This document shows positions 1 through 8,659 of a stretch of 64,000 bases of DNA, piece after piece. Below the pieces are notes generated by a model, which was not told the DNA's origin, did no database searches, and saw only the letters and a list, made by a program, of their open reading frames with translations. Each line of letters opens with the position of its first letter. Positions within the stretch are counted from its first letter, which is position 1. This DNA is from an uncultured Holophagaceae bacterium. Lineage in GTDB: Bacteria; Acidobacteriota; Holophagae; Holophagales; Holophagaceae. The stretch lies in NCBI GenBank assembly GCA_903937385.1, contig CAIZZF010000026.1:186001-250000 (forward strand). The letters run 5' to 3'. The position numbers and the translations under genes are program-made.

Positions 1-1056
1 ATCCCGACCCCCCACGGCCCGCAGGTCGTCGGCCCCTTCAACTGGGGCCAGGTGGGGCTTGAGGCCCACGTCTCGCTCTTCGACCTGAGCCTCTGGAAGA
101 AGTGGCGGGCCGCCCAGTACGGCGAAGCCTCGGCCAAGGCCCAGAACCGCGCCGTGCGGGAGGAAGTCGCCGCCCTGGTGGTGGGTCAGTACCTCCGGAC
201 CCTGCGCGCCCAGGCTTCGGTGAAGGCCGGGGAGTCCCGGGTCGAGCTGGCCGCAGCCCTGGCCCAGCTGGCTGAGAACCAGCAGAAGCAGGGCGTAGGG
301 ACCAAGCTCGACACCCTGCGCGCCCAGCTGCAGCTGCAGACCGAGAAACAGCGGCTGATCCAGGCCCAGACCCAGCGCCTCACGTCCCTGGCGGGCCTGG
401 GCCGCCTGCTGGACCTGGAGCCCACCACGCGCATCGAGCTGCTGGACACCCTGGCAGCCCCGGTGCTGCCTCAGATCGGCTTCCCGGAGGCCTACCAGAC
501 CGGCCTGACCCAGCGACCGGAGCTGGCCGTGCTGGAGGCCCGGGAGCAGATCGCCGAGAACCTGCGCCAGGCCGCCCAGGGCCTGCGTCTACCCACCTTG
601 GTCGCCACCGGCGCGTACAGCACCACGGGGCTCCAGTCCCAGCCCTGGGCCACCACCTACCAGCTGACCCTCGGAGTCCGGGTGCCGCTCTTCACGGGCG
701 GCCTCGTGAGTTCCCGCATCTCCCGCGCCAAGTCCGAGCTGGACCGCGTCCAGGACACCCGGCGAGAGGTCCGCGCCCAGGTGGGCTATGAGGTCCAGGT
801 GGCCCAGGCCGAGCAGGAGGCCGCCGCCAATGAGGTCCAGGTGGGCAACCTCGCCGTGAGCCTGAGCACCGAGGCGCTCAGCCAGGCGCGGCACCGCTTC
901 GAGGCGGGCGTCAGCAGCAACATCGAAGTGATCAACGCCCAGGACGAGCTGGCCCGCGCCACGGACAACCAGATCAGCGCCCTCTATCGCCTGAACCAGG
1001 CCCGGGCAGACCTGGCCCGCGCCACCGGCCAGCTCGAAGCCTTCCTCGCCCGATGA
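1..1056 (+). CDS. TolC-family outer membrane efflux protein (5' partial)
   Basis: This is the outer membrane channel of a tripartite efflux pump, which opens a path from periplasm to exterior. The reading frame is open from base 1, so the N-terminus and signal peptide lie outside the window; 351 codons remain. The visible part is rich in long Ala/Gln/Glu/Leu amphipathic helices, and it has the two-fold OEP repeat pattern: a helix-rich stretch, a beta segment (GAYSTTGLQSQPW region), a second helix-rich stretch and a typical C-terminal end. The stop overlaps an ATGA with a possible upstream start of the next gene, so it is almost certainly co-transcribed with the EmrA-like and EmrB-like genes. 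Substrate cannot be told from sequence. Confidence 0.9.
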   Translation: MPTPHGPQVVGPFNWGQVGLEAHVSLFDLSLWKKWRAAQYGEASAKAQNRAVREEVAALVVGQYLRTLRAQASVKAGESRVELAAALAQLAENQQKQGVGTKLDTLRAQLQLQTEKQRLIQAQTQRLTSLAGLGRLLDLEPTTRIELLDTLAAPVLPQIGFPEAYQTGLTQRPELAVLEAREQIAENLRQAAQGLRLPTLVATGAYSTTGLQSQPWATTYQLTLGVRVPLFTGGLVSSRISRAKSELDRVQDTRREVRAQVGYEVQVAQAEQEAAANEVQVGNLAVSLSTEALSQARHRFEAGVSSNIEVINAQDELARATDNQISALYRLNQARADLARATGQLEAFLAR

Positions 1057-1067
1057 CGGAGACACCC

Positions 1068-2186
1068 ATGAACCAAGATGCATCCAACACGCCGGACAGT
1101 CCCGTCGAGGAAACCTCTGCCGCTGCGGGCACCTCCAAGGCCATGCGGGCGCTGCTGATCGGCACCCCCATCGCCCTGCTGCTGCTCGGCGGGGTGTGGT
1201 TCGTGAACCGCAACCACGTGAGCACCGACGATGCCCAGGTGGACGGCCACCTGGTGCCCGTCTCCAGCCGTGTCTATGGCAGCGTGGAGAAGGTGCTGGT
1301 GGAGGACAACCAGGCCGTGAAGGCCGGGGATCCCCTGGTGGCCATCGATCCCCGCGACATCCAGGCGCGCCTGGACCAGGCCAAGGCCGCCATGGCCCAG
1401 GCCAAGGCCCAGGTCGAGGGCGCCAAGGCCGAGCTGGAGCGCGGCAAGGTGGCCTTCCAGCAGGCCCGGGGCTCGGACCAGGAGACCGCCAAGGCCAACC
1501 TCGATGCCCGGAAGGCCAGCCTCGACAAGGCCAAGATGGATGTCCAGCGCATGAAGCCCCTGGCGGAGCGGGAAGAGATCTCCGCCCAGCAGTTCGACGG
1601 CTACCGCACCCAGGCCGACGTGGCCGATGGCGAGTGGCGCGCCGCCCAGCAGCGACTGGCCTCCCTCCAGCGGGAAGCGGACATCCGCAAGGTCGCCGTG
1701 AGCGCTGCCGAGGCGCGGCTGACCTCGGCCCTGGCCCAGGTGGACGCGGCCCGCGCCAACCAGGACGGCCTCGAGCTGCAGCTGGGCTACACCAAGATCC
1801 TCGCGCCAGTGGAGGGCGTGGTGACCCGCCGCTTCGTGGAGCAGGGCCAGACCATCCAGCCGGGTCAGGGCCTGCTGACGCTTATCCCCCTGCACCGCAC
1901 CTGGGTCACGGCCAACTTCAAGGAGACTCAGATCGCCCGCATGCGGCCCGGCCAGGAAGTCGAGATCAAGGTGGACATGACCGGCACCACCCTCAAGGGC
2001 CGCGTGGACTCCATCGCCGGCTCCACCGGCTCACGCATGAGCCTGCTGCCCCCCGAGAACGCCGTGGGCAACTTCGTGAAGGTGGTCCAGCGCATCCCCG
2101 TGAAGATCCGCATCGACGACGCCGAAGCCGGCAAAGTCACCCTGCGCCCCGGCATGAACGTCGAAGCGACGGTCATCCTGAAGTAA
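1068..2186 (+). CDS. emrA: HlyD/EmrA-family periplasmic adaptor subunit
   Basis: Membrane fusion protein linking an inner membrane MFS pump to the TolC-like channel. The 372-residue product has one N-terminal membrane anchor (ALLIGTPIALLLLGG), then the biotinyl-lipoyl-like beta domain (VSTDDAQVDGHLVPVSSRVYG), a long coiled-coil hairpin rich in Ala/Lys/Gln, the second lipoyl half (GYTKILAPVEGVVTRR) and a beta-barrel end. I chose ATG 1068 because GGAG lies six bases upstream at 1058-1061. An in-frame ATG at 1053 overlaps the upstream stop but has no comparable ribosome binding site. The EmrB-like gene follows after 16 bases. Confidence 0.93.
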   Translation: MNQDASNTPDSPVEETSAAAGTSKAMRALLIGTPIALLLLGGVWFVNRNHVSTDDAQVDGHLVPVSSRVYGSVEKVLVEDNQAVKAGDPLVAIDPRDIQARLDQAKAAMAQAKAQVEGAKAELERGKVAFQQARGSDQETAKANLDARKASLDKAKMDVQRMKPLAEREEISAQQFDGYRTQADVADGEWRAAQQRLASLQREADIRKVAVSAAEARLTSALAQVDAARANQDGLELQLGYTKILAPVEGVVTRRFVEQGQTIQPGQGLLTLIPLHRTWVTANFKETQIARMRPGQEVEIKVDMTGTTLKGRVDSIAGSTGSRMSLLPPENAVGNFVKVVQRIPVKIRIDDAEAGKVTLRPGMNVEATVILK

Positions 2187-2202
2187 ATCGGCCCAACCAT
2201 TC

Positions 2203-3765
2203 ATGAATTCCACCCGCGCCATCAACCCCTGGATCATCGCCCTCACGGTGATGATCGCGACGTTCATGGAGGTGCTGGACACCAGCGTGGCGAACGTGGC
2301 GCTGCCGCACATCGCGGGGAACCTGTCGGCCACGGTGGAGGAGACCACCTGGGTGCTGACCTCCTACCTGGTGGCCAACGCGGTGGTGCTGCCCCTGGGC
2401 GGCTACTTCTCCAGCCTCATGGGGCGCAAGCGGTTCTACCTCACCTGCGTGACCATCTTCACGGTGGCCTCGTTCCTCTGCGGCATCGCACCGTCCCTGG
2501 GCTGGCTCATCTTCTTCCGCTTGCTGCAGGGCCTGGGCGGCGGCGGGCTGCAGCCCATCTCGCAGGCCATCCTGGTTGAGACCTTCCCGCATGAGAAGCG
2601 CGGCGCCGCCATGGCCGTGTACGGCATGGGCGTGGTGCTGGCCCCCATCATCGGCCCGGTGCTGGGCGGGTGGATCACCGACAACTTCAGCTGGCACTGG
2701 ATCTTCCTCATCAACATTCCGGTCGGCATCCTGTCCTTCACCCTCACCAGCGCCCTGGTGAAGGACCCGCCGAATTTCCACCGCATCTCGCTCAAGGAAG
2801 GCGCCCGCTTCGACTACCTGGGCATCGGCGTCCTCACCCTGGGCCTCGCCTCGCTGGAGATCGTGCTGGATGAAGGCCAGCGGAAGGACTGGTTCTCCTC
2901 GGGCTTCATCATCTTCTTCGCCATCGTGGCCGTGGTGGCGCTGCTCTTCGCGGTCATCTACGAGCTGGGCAAGGAGCGGCCCATCGTGGACCTGCGCCTG
3001 CTGAAGGACCGCACCTTCGCGGTGGCCATCCTGATGCTGTTCGTGCTGGGCTTCGTCCTCTACGGCAGCCTGGCGCTGCTGCCCATCTTCCTCCAGACCC
3101 TGCTGGGCTACACGGCCCTGCTCAGCGGCTGGGTGCTCAGTCCGGGCGGCCTGGCGGTCATGTTCATGATGCCGGTGGTGGCGATGCTGCTGAAGAAAGT
3201 GGACACCCGATGGCTCATCGGCATCGGCTTCACGGTCTGCGGGCTGGGCCTCATCCAGATGTCAGGCTTCAACCTGCAGGTGGACTTCCAGACGGCCATG
3301 ACCTCCCGCATCGTGCAGAGCCTCGGCTTCGCCTTCCTGTTCATCCCCATCAACGTACTCGCCTTCCAGCACATCCCGCCGCACAAGACCGCCTACGCTG
3401 CGGGCCTCATGAACCTGGTGCGCAACATCGGCGGCAGCACGGGCATCGCCATCGTCACGACGCTGCTGTCGCGTCGCTCCCAGTTCCACCAGGCCAACCT
3501 GGTGGGGAACCTGGCTCCGGGCAGCCCGGCCTACCAGGGCTTCCTGGACCGGGCCACGCAGCTGGGCATCACCAATGGCGGCCTCTCACCGGTGGATGCC
3601 GGCCACATGGCCCAGGGCGCGGTCTACGGCACCATGGCCAAGCAGTCCGCCATGATGGCCTTCTCGGATACGTTCTGGTTCATGGGCATCATGTGCTTCC
3701 TGCTCTTCCCCCTGCTCTTCCTTATGCGCCAGGGCAAGTCCGCAGGCCCCGTCGCCATCGACTGA
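2203..3765 (+). CDS. emrB: DHA2-family MFS drug efflux pump (EmrB-like)
   Basis: Proton-driven inner membrane exporter. The 520-residue, strongly hydrophobic protein fits the 14-helix DHA2 (EmrB/QacA) family. Diagnostic segments include the motif C-like start (EVLDTSVANVALPHIAGNL), the loop GGYFSSLMGRKRFY (motif A), RLLQGLGGGGLQP (motif B) and VLAPIIGPVLGGWI (motif C). Position after TolC-like and EmrA-like genes shows a complete tripartite pump that would carry substrates across both membranes. No local repressor gene is visible within the window; it could lie before base 1. Substrate range is unknown. Confidence 0.94.
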   Translation: MNSTRAINPWIIALTVMIATFMEVLDTSVANVALPHIAGNLSATVEETTWVLTSYLVANAVVLPLGGYFSSLMGRKRFYLTCVTIFTVASFLCGIAPSLGWLIFFRLLQGLGGGGLQPISQAILVETFPHEKRGAAMAVYGMGVVLAPIIGPVLGGWITDNFSWHWIFLINIPVGILSFTLTSALVKDPPNFHRISLKEGARFDYLGIGVLTLGLASLEIVLDEGQRKDWFSSGFIIFFAIVAVVALLFAVIYELGKERPIVDLRLLKDRTFAVAILMLFVLGFVLYGSLALLPIFLQTLLGYTALLSGWVLSPGGLAVMFMMPVVAMLLKKVDTRWLIGIGFTVCGLGLIQMSGFNLQVDFQTAMTSRIVQSLGFAFLFIPINVLAFQHIPPHKTAYAAGLMNLVRNIGGSTGIAIVTTLLSRRSQFHQANLVGNLAPGSPAYQGFLDRATQLGITNGGLSPVDAGHMAQGAVYGTMAKQSAMMAFSDTFWFMGIMCFLLFPLLFLMRQGKSAGPVAID

Positions 3766-3796
3766 AACCCGCAGAGGCCGCTTACTGAAAAAGGGG

Positions 3797-3877
3797 TCAC
3801 CACGAAGACCGCTAAGACCATGAAGAAAGACAAGTCCTGCTGTCTTGTTCTTCTTGATCATCCTGTATTCGCGGTGA
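3797..3877. repeat. Degenerate inverted-repeat element, copy A
   Basis: The 123-base gap between the convergent emrB-like and methyltransferase genes carries a purine-rich arm (3797-3834) with periodic GAAGA/AAGAC words and a complementary pyrimidine-rich arm (3844-3877). The first 29 bases match the reverse complement of the right arm of the element at 43529-43612 in 26 positions. This looks like a dispersed intergenic repeat that can fold into a long imperfect hairpin. Whether it ends transcription is not clear; there is no run of T. Confidence 0.55.
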
Positions 3878-3888
3878 AGCGTTCTGCT

Positions 3889-4488
3889 TCAGTCCCGCCG
3901 AGCCACGGCCAGGAACACGGGATAGAGTCGGCTGTCCTTCTCGACTTCGCAGACGGTCTCGAGGTGGATGTCGTGGAAACCGGCCTGAGTGAGCTGCGCC
4001 CGGAGGGCTTCGCGGTCGAAGCCACGGTGCACGTCGGCTTCGGGGCCATGGAAGGAGCCATCCTCGGCCTCTAGGTCCGCCAGGGCCACCCAGCCACCGG
4101 GGGCCAGCACCTCGCGGAAGCGGCCCAGGATGCCCTGGGTGTCGGGGACATGGTGGAGGGTCATGAGGCTGCAGACGAGGTCGTAGTGGGCCTCAGGCAC
4201 GGGCTCCACGAGAAGGTCCAGGCGGACGGGGGTCATGTTCAGCGCGCCAGCTGCGGCGATCTTGGCGCGCAGTACCGCCAGCATGCCTTCGGAGGTGTCG
4301 GCGAGGGTCACCCAGGCCACCTGGGGCTGGAGCGCGAAACCCAGGAGCCCCGTGCCGCAGCCATACTCCAGGACCCGCAGGCCCGCCAGGGGCACGGCCT
4401 TGGCAATGGCGTGGCCCACGGTCTGGGCCCGCGCCACTTTGGCGGGGTCCTGGTCCCAAGTACCAGCCCGGGCGTCGAACTCACTCAT
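3889..4488 (-). CDS. Class I SAM-dependent methyltransferase
   Basis: Small (199 residues) Rossmann-fold methyltransferase. Motif I is LEYGCGTGLLGFAL; the acidic post-I residue lies in VTLADTSEGML, and the LVCSLMTLHHV segment with LAPGGWVALADL matches motifs IV-V of UbiE/type 11 enzymes. The start ATG at 4488 follows GAGGGAGA and avoids overlap with the divergent gene at 4521; longer in-frame starts further upstream would run into that gene. The acceptor substrate cannot be predicted. It is a single gene facing the efflux operon. Confidence 0.88.
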   Translation of the reverse strand: MSEFDARAGTWDQDPAKVARAQTVGHAIAKAVPLAGLRVLEYGCGTGLLGFALQPQVAWVTLADTSEGMLAVLRAKIAAAGALNMTPVRLDLLVEPVPEAHYDLVCSLMTLHHVPDTQGILGRFREVLAPGGWVALADLEAEDGSFHGPEADVHRGFDREALRAQLTQAGFHDIHLETVCEVEKDSRLYPVFLAVARRD

Positions 4489-4520
4489 GCGGTCTCCCTC
4501 GATGCACCTACCATGGTCCC

Positions 4521-5174
4521 ATGCCCACCAGCGCCCTGCGGTCGTCAAAGCGCCTCCCTGCCCTCTCCGCCCTGCTGGGACTGCTGGTGCTGTTCACGCT
4601 GACCCTGGTCCTGGTGGGCCTGCGGGAGCTGCTGCCCGCCGAGCGGCCAGCGGCGCAGTCTCGTCTCCTGGCGGTGCTGGACGGCTCCATGGCCGTGAAC
4701 ACGACACCCGCTGAACGACAGCGCATCAGGGCCTGGCTGGAGGCAGGCTCCCCTCGCGAGGGACTGCCAGCCATGGAGGCCGTGGCAGCCAACAACTGCG
4801 CGAGCTGCCACGCCAGCGGGGGCGAATACCCTCGACTCACAGGCGCCGAACACCTCCAGCACCTTGGCTGCCTGAGGGAACCCTCACCCGCCACGGCGCT
4901 CCTGCCCACGCGAGTGCTCCACCTGCTGGTATTCCCTCTGCTCTTCCTGTGGGCCGGTGGCCTGCTGGCCCGCAGCCCCTGGCCCCACCGCCGCGCCCTC
5001 ACGGCTGCCTGCGCGCTGGCCGTGATCCTGGACGCGGGCCAGTGGTGGCTGGGCGCGGGCCGCCCCGAATTCCTCTGGGTAGCCCGCGCCGCTGCCCTGC
5101 TGCTAACCGTCGCCATGGCCGTGCTGGCGGCGGTGGTAATCCGGGAACCTGGGCGCAGTCCATCCCGGCCCTGA
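4521..5174 (+). CDS. Membrane protein with a single haem c motif
   Basis: 217-residue protein without a recognised family. It has an N-terminal hydrophobic helix (about residues 13-35), a polar segment with one CxxCH haem c site (CASCH, residues 93-97) and three more hydrophobic helices (about 130-150, 160-178 and 185-207). If the N-terminal helix acts as a signal anchor, the CxxCH segment would face the periplasm, where cytochrome c is matured. The downstream H111 or a Met could be the other haem ligand, but this is only inference. A role in electron transfer at the inner membrane is likely. It is divergent from the methyltransferase with a 32-base gap. Confidence 0.7.
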   Translation: MPTSALRSSKRLPALSALLGLLVLFTLTLVLVGLRELLPAERPAAQSRLLAVLDGSMAVNTTPAERQRIRAWLEAGSPREGLPAMEAVAANNCASCHASGGEYPRLTGAEHLQHLGCLREPSPATALLPTRVLHLLVFPLLFLWAGGLLARSPWPHRRALTAACALAVILDAGQWWLGAGRPEFLWVARAAALLLTVAMAVLAAVVIREPGRSPSRP

Positions 5175-5228
5175 AACGCGGTGCATGACCAGGCATCCCC
5201 GGCTCTTTTCAGGAGCGGCCGAAACGCA

Positions 5229-5261
5229 CACCGCCAGGAACCCGAGGGCTGCCTGGCGGTG
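5229..5261. terminator. Hairpin between convergent genes, possible bidirectional terminator
   Basis: Arms caccgccagg (5229-5238) and cctggcggtg (5252-5261) are perfectly complementary around a 13-base loop. The hairpin lies between the ends of the haem c membrane protein (5174) and the rubrerythrin-like gene (5289). Only short T runs follow on either strand, so strength is uncertain. Confidence 0.5.
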
Positions 5262-5288
5262 CGGGGTTTGCTGAACGGGGTGGCCGGC

Positions 5289-5813
5289 CTACTGGGCGGC
5301 GGGCTCGTCCACGAAGTCCTCGTCGGAGAGGCCGCTGTCCGGGGGCAGCTTGGCCAGCTCGGCGGTGACGAGGTTGGTGTGGTGCACTTCCTCGTCGCGC
5401 AGCTCCTCGAAGAGGGCCTTCACGCCGGCATCCTTCAGGGCGGGCAGGGCCGCCACGAAGAAGGCGTGGGCCTTCACCTCGGAGGCCAGGGCGGCTTTCA
5501 TGGCCTGGCGCGGGCTCATGAAGGCGCGGGCCGCATCAAAGTCCGGGGCTTCGATGTCGTAGATCATCTCCCGGGTCACGGCCTTGGGCTCGGCGCCGAA
5601 GAGCGTGCTGCGCCGGGTGGCCAGCTCCTCGCCGTGCTTGGCTTCGTTCTGCGCCATGAGGCGGAAGAAGGTCGCCGCCTCGGGGGTCCGGTGCTGCTCC
5701 ATCTGCGCCGCGAAGTCCTCGTAGCGCTCCTGAGCCTCTTCCTCGATGAGGACGGCCAGATCGAGGGCGTCCTTCAGTGAGAGGTTCGCGTAGTCAATGC
5801 CGCGGGTGGTCAT
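5289..5813 (-). CDS. Rubrerythrin/ferritin-like di-iron protein
   Basis: 174-residue four-helix ferritin-like protein. Likely iron ligands are visible in helix motifs EEEAQERYEDFA, NEAKHGEEL (ExxH), SEVKAHAFF and EELRDEEVHH, the spacing expected for a rubrerythrin di-iron centre. The C-terminal rubredoxin domain of classical rubrerythrin is absent; the protein ends in an acidic tail. It starts 11 bases after the korB stop, so it is in the same transcript as the 2-oxoacid:ferredoxin oxidoreductase. Protection of that oxygen-sensitive enzyme from peroxide is a reasonable inference. Confidence 0.82.
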   Translation of the reverse strand: MTTRGIDYANLSLKDALDLAVLIEEEAQERYEDFAAQMEQHRTPEAATFFRLMAQNEAKHGEELATRRSTLFGAEPKAVTREMIYDIEAPDFDAARAFMSPRQAMKAALASEVKAHAFFVAALPALKDAGVKALFEELRDEEVHHTNLVTAELAKLPPDSGLSDEDFVDEPAAQ

Positions 5814-5824
5814 CGGATCCTCTC

Positions 5825-6700
5825 TTACTTCTTGATGAAGAGGTCGAGGATGTTCTCCGCAGGAGGGGCATCCTTGGACAGCAGGGCCTGCCGCTCACGC
5901 ACGAGGCCATCGTAGGTGGGCGCCGGCTCGGGGTTGCGGTAGAACACGCCGAGGTGCAGCTTCTCGCCATAGTGCTGGGCCAGATCCATGGCAGCCAGGC
6001 GGTCGGCGGGGTTGTGGCCCAGCGCCGTGAGGTTCTCGCTGATGGCCTTGAGGCCCTTGATCTGCTGGGCTTCTTCGCCGTAGGTGACGCAGGGAGACTG
6101 GATGTTCACGAAGGCGAACCCGGGGTAGCGGATGGCTTCCTCAATGGTGGCCGCCATGCCAGCCAGATCCGTGGGGGAGGCCTGGGCCACGAAGCCCGCG
6201 CCGTAGGCCAGCACGTAGAGCAGCGGGTTCACCGGCTCCTCGAGGCTGCCGTAGCGGGAGGTGCAGGTGGTGCGCCCCTTCTGCGACGTGGGGGACAGCT
6301 GGCCCTTGGTGAGGCCGTAGATCTGGTTGTCCATCACGATGTAGGTGATGTCCATGTTGCGGCGGATCAGGTGGGCGATGTGACCACCACCGATGGAGAA
6401 GCCGTCACCGTCGCCGCCGGCGGCCAGCACCAGCAGGTCGGGATTCGCGAGCTTGATGCCCTGGGCGATGGGCAGCGAGCGGCCGTGGACGCTGTTGAAG
6501 CCGTAGGCCGTGGTGTAGCCGGGGATGCGGCTGGAGCAGCCGATGCCGGACACGAAGGCGATCTCATGGGGCGGGCGGCCGATGGCGGCCAGGGCGCGGT
6601 AGATGCCCTGGACCACGGAGAAGTCACCGCAACCGGGGCACCAGATGGGCTTGAGGTCGCTCTTGTAGTCTTTTGCTTGGTATTCGCAGGTTGCGCTCAT
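5825..6700 (-). CDS. korB: 2-oxoacid:ferredoxin oxidoreductase, beta subunit
   Basis: Thiamine diphosphate-binding beta subunit of the KorAB-type enzyme that oxidatively decarboxylates a 2-oxoacid (probably 2-oxoglutarate) to the CoA ester, reducing ferredoxin. The 291-residue product has the cluster motif CPGCGD (residues 21-26), the SGIGCSSR motif and the thiamine site GGDGDGFSIGGGH. I chose ATG 6700, which has GAGG upstream; a GTG four codons earlier overlaps the korA stop and has no better site. It lies eight bases after korA. Confidence 0.9.
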   Translation of the reverse strand: MSATCEYQAKDYKSDLKPIWCPGCGDFSVVQGIYRALAAIGRPPHEIAFVSGIGCSSRIPGYTTAYGFNSVHGRSLPIAQGIKLANPDLLVLAAGGDGDGFSIGGGHIAHLIRRNMDITYIVMDNQIYGLTKGQLSPTSQKGRTTCTSRYGSLEEPVNPLLYVLAYGAGFVAQASPTDLAGMAATIEEAIRYPGFAFVNIQSPCVTYGEEAQQIKGLKAISENLTALGHNPADRLAAMDLAQHYGEKLHLGVFYRNPEPAPTYDGLVRERQALLSKDAPPAENILDLFIKK

Positions 6701-6708
6701 GGTGGACC

Positions 6709-8499
6709 TCACTCCTGGGGCTGAAGCTGGCCCTCGTGGCTGCGCTGCAGCTCCGAGAGGAGACGATGGAGAGCCTCGACGATGTCGGTGGGCAGGAAGG
6801 GGTTGGCACCGCTGCGGGCGAGGGACTGGACGCCCTTGGGCAGGTCGATGTGCATGCGGAGCAGCTTGAAGGTCTGGGCCAGGTGGGTCTGCTCGACGAT
6901 CAGGCCCTTCTGCACCGACTGGAAGAACTCGTTGTAGATGCCCTCAGCCACGGGATACAGCAGGTAGGGAACCATCAGCTTGACGTTGATGCCCTCGGCC
7001 TGAGCCATCTCCAAGGCCTCACGGCAGACGCCGGCGACGCTGCCCCAGGCCAGGATGGCGATGGGCGCATCGGGGTTGCCCGTCACTTCGAACAGGTCCT
7101 TGCGCTCCTTCAGCGGATCGAACTTCTTGGTGCGCTTGTCGTTCATGCGCTGGTGGACCGAGCCGCTGTTGGTCGGCGCGCCGGACTCCACGTGCTCGAT
7201 GCCAGAGGCCAGGTAGGTGCCGCCGAGCATGCCCGGGTGGCTGATGGGGCTGATGTGGTTGTCCGTCTGCTTGAAGCGCTTGTAGTCCACCAGGTCAGTG
7301 CCCGTGGGCACCACCCGGTTGATGATCTTGAACTGGGTGGTGTCGATGGGATCCAGGGTCTCCTTGCGCGAGGCGATCTCCTGGTCGGAGAGGACGATCA
7401 CCGGCGTCTGGTAGTACTCGGCGATGTTGAAGGCCTCGATGGTGATGCGGAAGGTGTCGGCCACCGAAGTGGGGGCCAGGACCGGCCGGATCACGTCGCC
7501 GTGGGCGGAGAAGGCCGCCGCGAAGAGATCGGACTGCTCGGTCTTGGTGGGCAGGCCCGTGGAGGGACCGCCGCGCTGGACGTCCACGATCACCAGGGGC
7601 AGCTCGGCGATGCTGGCGAGGCCCATCATCTCGGACTTCAGGGAGAGGCCGGGGCCGCTGGTGGCAGTCATGGCCTTGGTGCCCGCGAAGGAGGCACCCA
7701 CGGCCGCGCCGATGCCGGCGATCTCATCCTCGGCCTGCAGCACCGCGCCGTTGTACTTCCAGACGTGGTCCGTGAAGAACTGCATCACCTCGGTGGAGGG
7801 GGTGATGGGGTAGCCGCCGAAGAACCGGCAGCCCGCAAAGATCGCCGCTGCGGCGCACATGTCGTTGCCGTCGGTGATGAGCTTGACCTGGCCCTTGGTG
7901 GCCGAGGCCGCGACGTTCATGCTGACCTTGAGCGGGTGCTCCATGGCGAAGGCGCGGCCCGCGTCGAAGGCGCGCTGGTTGGCGTCCACTAGCTCCTCGC
8001 CCTTCTTGGCCAGCTTCTTCCGGATGCCCTTCATCACGGCAACGGCCCCAATGCCGAACCAGCCGGCGATGAGACCCAGCACCACGGTGTTCTTGGCGCG
8101 CTCGGTGCCAGCGGTGGCCTTGGCCATCTCGGCGATGGGCACCGCGATCACCTGCAGCGGCGTCACGCCCACCAGGGGAATGTCCGCCTCGAGGATCTTG
8201 GTGGCGGCCTCGTAGATCACCACGGTGTTGCCACTGACGGGCAGCTCTGCGCCGAACTTGAGGAAGTCTTCCCAGTTCAGGGCCACAGCCACATCGAGGT
8301 TGCCGCCGGGGTTGAGGATGGGGGTCGTGCTGATGCGCACGCGGCAGGAGGACTCGCCGCCGCGGATCTGGGAGCCGAAGCTCTTGGTCATGACCCCGTG
8401 GTATCCCTCGGCGGCCGCGGCCTGGAGCAGTGAATCACCGGCGGAGACGATGCCATCTCCTCCCGAACCGGCCATTCCGAAGACTAGATCCTTGCGCAT
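6709..8499 (-). CDS. korA: 2-oxoacid:ferredoxin oxidoreductase, fused gamma-alpha subunit
   Basis: 596-residue subunit combining an N-terminal gamma domain (GMAGSGGDGIVSAGD, then KSFGSQIRGGESS) and a C-terminal alpha domain beginning near residue 210 (GGYPITPSTEVM motif). Such fused subunits are typical of 2-oxoglutarate:acceptor oxidoreductases. The start ATG 8499 follows a strong GGAGG; longer in-frame starts lack one. Substrate 2-oxoglutarate is the likeliest, but other 2-oxoacids cannot be excluded. Reduced ferredoxin made here could feed the complex I lacking an NADH module found further along. Confidence 0.9.
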   Translation of the reverse strand: MRKDLVFGMAGSGGDGIVSAGDSLLQAAAAEGYHGVMTKSFGSQIRGGESSCRVRISTTPILNPGGNLDVAVALNWEDFLKFGAELPVSGNTVVIYEAATKILEADIPLVGVTPLQVIAVPIAEMAKATAGTERAKNTVVLGLIAGWFGIGAVAVMKGIRKKLAKKGEELVDANQRAFDAGRAFAMEHPLKVSMNVAASATKGQVKLITDGNDMCAAAAIFAGCRFFGGYPITPSTEVMQFFTDHVWKYNGAVLQAEDEIAGIGAAVGASFAGTKAMTATSGPGLSLKSEMMGLASIAELPLVIVDVQRGGPSTGLPTKTEQSDLFAAAFSAHGDVIRPVLAPTSVADTFRITIEAFNIAEYYQTPVIVLSDQEIASRKETLDPIDTTQFKIINRVVPTGTDLVDYKRFKQTDNHISPISHPGMLGGTYLASGIEHVESGAPTNSGSVHQRMNDKRTKKFDPLKERKDLFEVTGNPDAPIAILAWGSVAGVCREALEMAQAEGINVKLMVPYLLYPVAEGIYNEFFQSVQKGLIVEQTHLAQTFKLLRMHIDLPKGVQSLARSGANPFLPTDIVEALHRLLSELQRSHEGQLQPQE

Positions 8500-8539
8500 G
8501 AGCACCTCCAGGCTGGGAGTGGATGGGGGATGGCGAGAT

Positions 8540-8553
8540 GGCTGCGCGCAGCC
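8540..8553. other. Perfect 14-bp palindrome upstream of korA
   Basis: The sequence ggctgcgcgcagcc is its own reverse complement and sits 41 bases before the korA start codon. It could be a repressor or activator site for the kor operon. GC-rich palindromes also arise by chance in such DNA, so this is only a candidate. Confidence 0.3.
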
Positions 8554-8659
8554 CAACATCCCACACACGAAACCGTGATCGCGGCGTTTATTTACCCTAA
8601 CGTTGAAGGGCGTTGCTTTCCATCACACCTTCCCCGGAAACCAGCCTCCCAGGGGGGTG

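Noticed and set aside
1196-2206. 336-codon second frame over the EmrA-like gene
   Set aside because: Pro/Gly/Arg-rich out-of-frame translation; the other frame has the HlyD fold and a ribosome site.
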